A DNA stretch of 5,006 bases from Bacillota bacterium (lineage in GTDB: Bacteria; Bacillota; Dehalobacteriia; UBA4068; UBA4997), in the NCBI GenBank assembly GCA_017398165.1, contig JAFQHB010000124.1:1-5006 (forward strand), read 5' to 3'. A program made the translations under genes and the position numbers. The notes under the pieces were generated by a model. The model saw only the letters and a program-made list of their open reading frames with translations. It was not told where the DNA came from and made no database searches. Numbering within the stretch: the first letter of the stretch is position 1; each line of letters starts with the position of its first letter. Below, one piece after another: positions 1-5,006 of the stretch.

Positions 1-399
1 ATTATCACCAACAGCGGCGCTCTCCCCCTCTCCGATCAGGTATATCTGGCGCAGAGCACGGTTATCCGGGAGGCTGCCGAGAAAGGCTCGTGCGTAATCG
101 TAGGGCGCTGTGCCGATCATATTTTGCGGGATAATCCCCGCTGCATCAAGGTTTTTATCCACGCCCCGCTGGAGGAGAAGATCAGACGCATCAGGGAGGA
201 ATACCGGGATGACGTTGCAGACCCGGCCGCGTTTGCTGCCAAAATAGATAAAGAACGTGCGGCGTATTACAAATATATGACGCTGAACAAATGGGATGAC
301 GCCCATAACTATGATCTGGTTATCAACAGCAGTGTCGGCATCGAGGAATCTGTTCGCCTGATACAGTTTTTCGTAAAAGAATTCCTGCATAAGCGTTAA
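1..399 (+). CDS. Cytidylate kinase-like family protein, 5'-truncated by the window edge
   Basis: The reading frame is open from base 1 to the TAA at 397-399, giving 132 codons of a protein whose start lies upstream. The visible part matches the C-terminal two thirds of cytidylate-kinase-like P-loop proteins (family usually about 200 residues). It has a VIVGRCADHIL segment at fragment residues 32-42, a VFIHAPLEEKIRRI strand-helix segment, a charged lid-like stretch rich in Arg/Lys/Asp, then a YYKYMTLNKWDDAHNYDLVINSS segment typical of the family's C-terminal part. The P-loop, expected near the N-terminus, is outside the window. Classic CMP kinase phosphorylates CMP/dCMP with ATP in the cytoplasm; members of this divergent family are mostly uncharacterised, so the substrate is not certain. 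The internal ATG at 124 should not be taken as the start, because strongly family-like sequence precedes it in frame. A MATE transporter gene follows 76 bp downstream on the same strand. Confidence 0.82.
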   Translation: MITNSGALPLSDQVYLAQSTVIREAAEKGSCVIVGRCADHILRDNPRCIKVFIHAPLEEKIRRIREEYRDDVADPAAFAAKIDKERAAYYKYMTLNKWDDAHNYDLVINSSVGIEESVRLIQFFVKEFLHKR

Positions 400-475
400 A
401 CTATCGTGCTGTTTAGGCTATTACTAAGCCATTATCTCATATAAGCTATTATCAATCAAGGAAGTAATCAAACAT

Positions 476-1861
476 ATGACAGAAAACGCAACCGCACAGA
501 TGCGAGAAAATAAAATGGGCGTTATGCCAGTCAACAAGCTGCTGCTCACTATGTCTATCCCTATGATCATTTCAATGCTGGTACAGGCGCTGTATAACAT
601 CGTAGACAGTATCTGGGTATCGTATATCAATCAGGATGCTCTCACGGCTGTAGGCCTGTCCTTCCCGCTGCAAAACCTGATGATGTCGGTGGCCCTCGGT
701 ACGGGTGTCGGTATCAATGCACTGCTTTCCAAGAGCCTGGGTGAGAAAAACCAGAAGTTGGTCAACCAGACCGCTGCCAACGGTATTTTCCTCGAACTGA
801 TCAGTGCGCTGATGTGTATGGTGCTGGCTTTATTCGTTACCCGTATATTCTTTACCGTACAAACAGATATTCCCCGTATTATTGAATACGGCCAGGATTA
901 TCTCTTTATTTGTATGTTCTTCTGCATCCCGTTGTTTGGGCAGATCACCTTTGAACGCCTGCTGCTCTCGACGGGCCGAACCTTTTACAGTATGATAACG
1001 CAGGCTTTTGGCGCAATAATCAATATCGTGCTTGACCCTATCCTGATTTTCGGTCTGGGCCCCTTCCCGGAGCTGGGTATCAAGGGTGCGGCACTGGCTA
1101 CGGTCACCGCTCAGCTTTGCGCTATGCTGCTGGCTGTATTCTTTAACCTCAAGGTAAATAAGGACATCCAGTTCCATTCGATGCGCGGATTTCGCCCCAA
1201 CGGCACTATCATCAAGCGTATATACTCTGTAGGTCTGCCTTCGATCATTATGACATCCATTGGCTCTGTTATGACTTTCTGCCTGAATAAAATCCTGCTG
1301 TCATTCTCTGATGCAGCAGTTGCGGCTTTTAATGTTTATTTCAAATTGCAGAGCTTCGTCTTTATGCCGGTCTTTGGCCTGAATAGCGGCATGGTCCCGA
1401 TCGTTGCCTATAATTACGGCGCCCGCAAGCCCGAGCGTCTTGTCAAAGTTATCAAGCTCAGTATTACCTATGCTGTGAGCATTATGGCAGTCGGTGTTGC
1501 CATAATGCAGATAATGCCGGTTACACTTCTCAATATGTTTAACCCCACGGCAGAATTGATTGAGATCGGTGTACCGATGCTGCGTATTATTTCGCTGCAT
1601 TTTCTGGTGGCAGGTTTTTGTATTATTTGCGGTTCGGTATTTCAGGCGTTGGATCACAGTATCTTCAGTATGCTGATATCACTCTGCCGTCAGCTTTTCG
1701 TATTGCTGCCGAGCGCCTATTTGCTCTCTTTGACAGGTGTGCTGAATAATGTCTGGTTTGCCTTCCTGATAGCCGAATGCTGCTCGCTGCTGATGACCGT
1801 CCTGGTACTTATCAAGGTATATCGCGAGAAAATCAAGCCGCTTTATACCCATACATCATAA
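476..1861 (+). CDS. MATE family efflux transporter
   Basis: This 461-residue integral membrane protein has the length and hydrophobic pattern of MATE antiporters: about 12 membrane helices in two homologous six-helix halves. These proteins export cationic drugs or metabolites in exchange for Na+ or H+. Landmarks are the first helix with SIPMII (27-32) and QALYNIVDSIWV (37-48), then GTGVGINALLSKSLG (75-89). The second half carries FNVYFKLQSF (285-294) and VAYNYGARKPER (310-321), both characteristic of the bacterial NorM/DinF-like group. The ATG at 476 is preferred because AAGGAAG lies at 458-464, 11 nt upstream; in-frame ATGs at codons 9 and 14 have no comparable site. The C-terminus ends in a short basic tail. 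The true substrate cannot be read from sequence. It may share a transcript with the kinase-like gene upstream, as no clear promoter is seen in the 76-bp gap. The next operon has its own promoter. Confidence 0.93.
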   Translation: MTENATAQMRENKMGVMPVNKLLLTMSIPMIISMLVQALYNIVDSIWVSYINQDALTAVGLSFPLQNLMMSVALGTGVGINALLSKSLGEKNQKLVNQTAANGIFLELISALMCMVLALFVTRIFFTVQTDIPRIIEYGQDYLFICMFFCIPLFGQITFERLLLSTGRTFYSMITQAFGAIINIVLDPILIFGLGPFPELGIKGAALATVTAQLCAMLLAVFFNLKVNKDIQFHSMRGFRPNGTIIKRIYSVGLPSIIMTSIGSVMTFCLNKILLSFSDAAVAAFNVYFKLQSFVFMPVFGLNSGMVPIVAYNYGARKPERLVKVIKLSITYAVSIMAVGVAIMQIMPVTLLNMFNPTAELIEIGVPMLRIISLHFLVAGFCIICGSVFQALDHSIFSMLISLCRQLFVLLPSAYLLSLTGVLNNVWFAFLIAECCSLLMTVLVLIKVYREKIKPLYTHTS

Positions 1862-1890
1862 AAATACCCGCCAAAATCACAAAAAAATGC

Positions 1891-1919
1891 TTGACAAAAC
1901 CACTGCGTATGCTTATAAT
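1891..1919 (+). promoter_or_regulatory. Sigma-A promoter of the T-box/transporter operon
   Basis: A perfect -35 TTGACA (1891-1896) and a perfect -10 TATAAT (1914-1919) are separated by 17 bp, the ideal spacing for the housekeeping sigma factor. Transcription would start near 1926, a few bases before the first strand of T-box Stem I. It begins 30 bp after the MATE stop codon, so the transporter operon is an independent unit. A full-consensus promoter fits an attenuation-controlled operon in which regulation is exerted after initiation. Confidence 0.9.
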
Positions 1920-2144
1920 AGCCCTATAAACCGATGAGACGGAGATAAAACTAATAGCGCACTTACAGAGAGCCGTCGTTGCTGCGAGTACGGCAGAAAG
2001 CGGATTAGACAAATGGACCGTTGAGGGTCGGATGAACGAATAGCTTTGACAGCTGTTTTAGTAGTTTTGAACGGGCGCTCCCGTTACAGAGCAAGGAGTT
2101 TGATAGAACTCTGATGAGCTGGCCGGCTTGTTATTGCCGGCAAT

Positions 2145-2181
2145 TAAGGTGGCACCGCAGGTATTAACCGACCTGTCCTTA
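2145..2181 (+). promoter_or_regulatory. T-box antiterminator with tRNA acceptor-binding bulge
   Basis: TAAGG (2145-2149) pairs with CCTTA (2177-2181), and GCAGG (2157-2161) pairs with CCTGT (2172-2176) including one G-U. They flank the seven-base bulge TGGCACC (2150-2156), the hallmark of T-box antiterminators. The bulge's UGGC can pair with a tRNA 3' end reading GCCA, meaning discriminator base G, which is what bacterial tRNA-Trp normally has. The 3' strand of this helix is also part of the 5' strand of the terminator, so only one of the two structures can form. Confidence 0.92.
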
Positions 2182-2213
2182 TGTTTATGTAAGGACAGGT
2201 CGTATTTATTTTT
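2169..2213 (+). terminator. Regulated intrinsic terminator of the T-box leader
   Basis: A 13-bp perfect hairpin forms between 2169-2181 and 2190-2202, closed by an 8-base loop (2182-2189). It is followed by a T-rich run TATTTATTTTT (2203-2213). When tRNA-Trp is charged, this hairpin should form and stop transcription before the transporter genes. When uncharged tRNA stabilises the antiterminator, bases 2172-2181 are unavailable and transcription continues. The T-tract is interrupted by two A's. Confidence 0.92.
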
Positions 2214-2246
2214 AATACAAAATTTTTTGAAACGAGGTAATGTGAT

Positions 2247-3209
2247 ATGAAAAAGTTTGTTTCTCTGCTGCTTGGTTTGACTATGCTGACCGGTCTGACT
2301 GCCTGCTCCGGCGGTGATGATGCTGTTGTTTCCAATGATGCTGAATATACCGTTGGTCTGCTCCAGATGGTAGAACACCCCTCTCTGGATGAAATTCGTA
2401 CAGCTATCGAGGATGAGATAGCCGCCCAGGGCTATGCTGATGTTATCGCACTGGATTACCAGAACGGCCAGAATGACCCCTCTACTATGAACACCATCAC
2501 CCAGAAATTCGTTGCCAATAAGGATGACGCTATCGTCGCTATCGCAACCGTAGCCGCCCAGAGTGCTGCTGCCGCTACCACCGATATCCCGATCATCTTC
2601 TCGGCGGTGACCGATCCTGTTGCGGCTGAGCTGGTAACAGATCCGAATGCCCCTGACAGCAATATCTCCGGCATTTCTGATGTTATTGACGTCAGCGCCA
2701 TCTTTGGTCTGGCCGAAGAACTGACCCCGGAAGTTGCTTCTTATGGCTTCATCTATAATATGGGCGAGGTCAACTCTGTTTCCGTTATCAATGACGCCAA
2801 AGCTTATCTGGATGCCAACAATATCCACTATGAAGAAGCTTTCGTTACCAATATCGGTGAGGTTACTACCGCTGCCCAGTCTTTGATCGGCAAAGTCGAT
2901 GCTTTCTTCCTGCCTATTGACAACACCGTGGCATCCGCTATGAGCAACGTAGCTGAGATCGCCAACAGCAACCAGATCCCGGTTTATGTAGCGGCTGACT
3001 CTATGGTAAATGACGGCGGTCTGGCTACTGTCGGCGTCAACTATACCCAGCTCGGCAAGCAGACTGCCGATATGCTGATTCGTATACTGATCGACGGCGA
3101 GACCATCGCTGAAAATCCCGTCGAATCTATGACCGAATACAGCGTGACCGTCAACCCTGATACTGCTGCTGCCATCGGCGTTGATGTCAGCAAATATATC
3201 GCTGAATAA
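2247..3209 (+). CDS. trpX: Tryptophan ABC transporter substrate-binding lipoprotein (TrpX family)
   Basis: This 320-residue extracellular binding protein captures the substrate and delivers it to the permease. Residues 1-20 form a lipoprotein signal: MKK, a hydrophobic core, and the lipobox LTAC (17-20), with Cys20 as the lipid-anchored residue. A Gly/Ser/Asp-rich linker follows. The mature domain belongs to the ABC_sub_bind (PF04392-type) family: VGLLQMVEHPSLD (36-48), ATVAAQ (100-105), FSAVTDPV (118-125), YNMGEVNS (170-177), LPIDNTV (222-228) and a late VAADSMVNDGGLATVGVNY segment (248-266). GAGGT at 2234-2238 lies 8 nt before the ATG. It is the first gene after the T-box leader. Family members are known or predicted to bind aromatic amino acids; the Trp assignment rests on the TGG specifier as much as on the protein. 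Length is normal and no defect is seen. Confidence 0.92.
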   Translation: MKKFVSLLLGLTMLTGLTACSGGDDAVVSNDAEYTVGLLQMVEHPSLDEIRTAIEDEIAAQGYADVIALDYQNGQNDPSTMNTITQKFVANKDDAIVAIATVAAQSAAAATTDIPIIFSAVTDPVAAELVTDPNAPDSNISGISDVIDVSAIFGLAEELTPEVASYGFIYNMGEVNSVSVINDAKAYLDANNIHYEEAFVTNIGEVTTAAQSLIGKVDAFFLPIDNTVASAMSNVAEIANSNQIPVYVAADSMVNDGGLATVGVNYTQLGKQTADMLIRILIDGETIAENPVESMTEYSVTVNPDTAAAIGVDVSKYIAE

Positions 3210-3254
3210 TCCTCCCCTGCCCTTTATTAAAAAAACTTTAACGGATTAACTGAT

Positions 3255-4175
3255 ATGTCTTTAACACTCTTGCAAGGCACGCTGGAACAGGGTCTGATTT
3301 ACAGTCTTGTCGCGCTTGGCCTCTTCCTCTCCTTTCGTATTCTTAACGTTGCCGATCTGACAGTGGACGGCGGTTTCACATTGGGTTGTGCAGTCAGTGC
3401 TGTTGCTACTCTGGCCGGGCACCCTATACTGGGTTTGTTTATGGCGCTGATCGCCGGCTCTCTGGCAGGCGGCGTCACCGCACTGCTGCAGACCAAGCTG
3501 AAGGTGCCCTCTATCCTGGCCGGTATTATTACTATGACAGCCCTTTATTCTATTAACCTGATGATAATGGGCAACCGCGCCAACGTGCCGCTGCTCAAAA
3601 AGGATACTGTCTACACTATGGCAGCACAGTGGCTGCCTGGCCCCTACACCAAACTGATCGTGATTACGGTGATAGTCCTGATCGTTTCCCTGTTGATGCT
3701 GCTTTTCCTGAAAAGTGGCGCCGGGCTTTCCGTCCGGGCGACCGGTGATAATCCCGATCTGGTACGCTCATCCTCTATCAATCCGGAGTGGACCATCACG
3801 CTGGGGCTGTGCATCGCCAATGCTCTGGTTTCACTCTCCGGTGCGATGCTGGCGCAGTATCAGCTTTATTCCGAGATCACGACCGGTACCGGTATGGTTG
3901 TTATCGGTCTGGCATCTTTGATTATCGGTGAGGCTATCATCGGGCGCGGCAGTATGATCCGCTGCATTATCGGCACAATGGTCGGTTCGATCATTTACCG
4001 TCTCATTATCGCTTTTGCGATCACTACATCGCTTTCGGCATCTAATCTGAAGCTCATCTCGGCCATTATTGTAGCGTTGTCGATATCCTGGCCCGCTATA
4101 AAGGAAAAGATCGAGCTTGCCAGGCTGAAGCGCAACGCCAAAAAAGATCTCAATAGCTCATCCAGGGAGGATTGA
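3255..4175 (+). CDS. ABC transporter permease, TrpXYZ type (BPD_transp_2 family)
   Basis: This 306-residue membrane protein forms the channel of the importer, probably as a homodimer since no second permease gene is present. It has about eight to nine hydrophobic segments. Family landmarks are FLSFRILNVADLTVDGGF (24-41), KVPSILAGIITMTALYSIN (83-101), the cytoplasmic coupling-type loop GLSVRATGDNP (157-167), which should contact the ATPase, and GLASLIIGEAI (218-228). The C-terminus is a basic cytoplasmic tail. It follows the binding-protein gene by 45 bp with no terminator between. The Shine-Dalgarno is poor: the best match is GGA at 3243-3245, 9 nt before the ATG. The ATG at 3255 is still preferred because the family N-terminus aligns from there. 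The gene is sometimes called trpY in TrpXYZ systems. Its end carries the ribosome-binding site of the ATPase gene. Confidence 0.91.
   Translation: MSLTLLQGTLEQGLIYSLVALGLFLSFRILNVADLTVDGGFTLGCAVSAVATLAGHPILGLFMALIAGSLAGGVTALLQTKLKVPSILAGIITMTALYSINLMIMGNRANVPLLKKDTVYTMAAQWLPGPYTKLIVITVIVLIVSLLMLLFLKSGAGLSVRATGDNPDLVRSSSINPEWTITLGLCIANALVSLSGAMLAQYQLYSEITTGTGMVVIGLASLIIGEAIIGRGSMIRCIIGTMVGSIIYRLIIAFAITTSLSASNLKLISAIIVALSISWPAIKEKIELARLKRNAKKDLNSSSRED
4164..4170 (+). promoter_or_regulatory. Ribosome-binding site that fixes the GTG start of the ATPase gene
   Basis: AGGGAGG sits in the last codons of the permease gene, 8 nt before GTG at 4179. It is a strong Shine-Dalgarno at ideal spacing and supports GTG as the true start. 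With only three bases between the permease stop and this start, the two genes are probably translationally coupled. Confidence 0.85.
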
Positions 4176-4178
4176 CCC

Positions 4179-4973
4179 GTGCTGGAATTGCGTAATATCA
4201 ACAAGACTTTTAATAAAGGTACCCCTAATGCCAAGCAGGCTCTGTGCGACCTTTCGCTGCACCTTGCACCGGGTGATTTTGTCAGTATCATCGGCAGCAA
4301 CGGCGCCGGCAAGAGTACCGTCTTTAATGCTATCGGCGGCAGCTTCCTGCTGGATTCCGGCAGTATCCGGCTGGACGGCCGGGATATCACTTTTCAGCCG
4401 GAATATCAGCGTGCCCGTCAGATAGGCAGGCTCTTTCAGGATCCGCTGCGCGGTACTGCACCGAATATGACTATCGAGGAAAATCTGGCTCTCGTTTATC
4501 TGCGTGCCAACAAGCAGCGTTCTATCTTTGGCATCACCAACAAAGAACGTACTTTCTTTCAGGAAAAGCTCTCTGAGCTGGGTCTGGGTCTGGAAAATCG
4601 TTTGAAAAGCAAGGTCGGCCTGCTCTCCGGCGGTCAGCGGCAGGCACTGACGCTGATGATGGCTACTATGGTCACGCCCAAGCTGCTGCTGCTGGATGAG
4701 CATACAGCGGCTCTGGACCCGGCAACTGCCGAGAAAGTGCTGGAGCTGACGGATAAAATCGTTAAAAACGATAATATCACTACTATGATGATTACCCACA
4801 ATATCAGCTCGGCGCTGGAGATGGGCAACCGCACAATTATGATGAATAACGGCACTGTAATTCTGGATATCAGCGGCAAGGAACGCGAACAGATGACCGT
4901 CCCGCAGCTGCTGGAGCTCTTCCACCAGAAAAGCCATACTGTGCTGGATGATGACCGTATGCTGCTGGTATGA
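4179..4973 (+). CDS. ABC transporter ATP-binding protein, TrpXYZ type
   Basis: This 264-residue cytoplasmic ATPase powers the importer. All nucleotide-binding motifs are intact: Walker A GSNGAGKST (39-47), Q-loop Gln87 in LFQDP, signature LSGGQ (149-153), Walker B LLLLDE (169-174) with catalytic Glu174, D-loop ALD (178-180) and switch His207 in MMITHN. The LLLLDEHTAALDP stretch and the short C-terminal tail fit the group that partners BPD_transp_2 permeases and TrpX-like binding proteins. Translation starts at GTG, supported by AGGGAGG 8 nt upstream, with the permease stop codon ending three bases before it. It completes a one-each SBP/permease/ATPase set, so no further subunit is required. 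The gene is sometimes called trpZ. No terminator is visible in the 33 bases left in the window. Confidence 0.93.
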   Translation: MLELRNINKTFNKGTPNAKQALCDLSLHLAPGDFVSIIGSNGAGKSTVFNAIGGSFLLDSGSIRLDGRDITFQPEYQRARQIGRLFQDPLRGTAPNMTIEENLALVYLRANKQRSIFGITNKERTFFQEKLSELGLGLENRLKSKVGLLSGGQRQALTLMMATMVTPKLLLLDEHTAALDPATAEKVLELTDKIVKNDNITTMMITHNISSALEMGNRTIMMNNGTVILDISGKEREQMTVPQLLELFHQKSHTVLDDDRMLLV

Positions 4974-5006
4974 TGAACTGATAAAGCACACAAAAATCCC
5001 TCTTAC

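Larger units (their letters stand above)
1926..2213 (+). promoter_or_regulatory. T-box riboswitch leader, specifier TGG (tRNA-Trp responsive)
   Basis: This leader reads uncharged tRNA and controls transcription of the downstream ABC importer. Stem I can be drawn in full. The base helix is CCGA (1931-1934) with TCGG (2028-2031). Next comes a TGAG/TGAG kink-turn-like internal loop (1935-1938 and 2022-2025), then ACGG (1939-1942) with CCGT (2018-2021). The specifier loop has AGATA on its 5' side (1943-1947) and TGG (2014-2016) followed by a single A on its 3' side. Above it lie CTAAT (1951-1955) with ATTAG (2004-2008), an AGAGAG element (about 1966-1971), and GCCGT/ACGGC (1972-1976, 1990-1994) closing a terminal loop with GCTG (1981-1984), a GNUG-type motif. 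The middle region carries an AACGGG/CCCGTT hairpin (2070-2085) and a GCCGGC/GCCGGC hairpin (2122-2141) in the Stem III position. The T-box motif and terminator follow. Pairings were found by eye, not by folding software. Confidence 0.95.

Noticed and set aside
413..430. Small inverted repeat (GGCT/AGCC or TTAG/CTAA) between the kinase-like and MATE genes, considered as a terminator.
   Set aside because: The stem is only four pairs and there is no following T-tract, so it does not support an intrinsic terminator.
440..445. TATAAG as a possible -10 box for the MATE gene.
   Set aside because: No acceptable -35 hexamer lies 16-18 bp upstream, so a promoter is not supported.
2058..2828. Long open frame on the - strand (256 codons).
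   Set aside because: It runs antisense to the binding-protein gene and through the structured T-box leader, and its translation resembles no protein family. It is a shadow frame.
4158..4991. Long open frame on the - strand (277 codons) opposite the ATPase gene.
   Set aside because: The + strand frame has every ABC ATPase motif intact; the antisense product has low-complexity Gln/His-rich sequence and no recognisable domain.
4974..5006. Tail after the ATPase gene, checked for a terminator or new gene start.
   Set aside because: Only 33 bases are present, with no complete hairpin, promoter or ribosome-binding site; the operon end lies outside the window or cannot be judged.

Overview
The window looks like a stretch of Bacillota chromosome. 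The T-box riboswitch, the strong Shine-Dalgarno sites and the protein types point to Clostridia, perhaps an Oscillospiraceae/Ruminococcaceae-like gut anaerobe with moderate GC. The family-level guess is inference only. All genes are on the + strand and fall into two blocks.

Block 1 (1-1861) holds the 3' part of a cytidylate-kinase-like nucleotide kinase gene that starts before the window, then after 76 bp a complete MATE-family multidrug/cation antiporter. No convincing promoter or terminator separates the two, so they may be co-transcribed.

Block 2 (1891-4973) is a complete regulated transport operon. A consensus sigma-A promoter (TTGACA, 17 bp, TATAAT) leads into a roughly 290-nt T-box leader. 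The leader has a readable specifier codon TGG (Trp), a kink-turn/specifier-loop Stem I, a Stem III hairpin, the conserved T-box bulge, and mutually exclusive antiterminator and terminator helices. Three genes follow: a lipoprotein substrate-binding protein, a membrane permease and an ATPase. They form an ABC importer of the TrpXYZ type. The model is that uncharged tRNA-Trp binds the leader, stabilises the antiterminator and switches on tryptophan uptake; charged tRNA lets the terminator form.

The 385-bp gap between the MATE gene and the transporter is almost fully explained by this promoter and riboswitch. The last 33 bases (4974-5006) contain nothing I can assign. No mobile element, CRISPR array, tRNA or rRNA is visible. 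I see no wholly new system; the most informative element is the tRNA-Trp-sensing leader, which gives the transporter a substrate.
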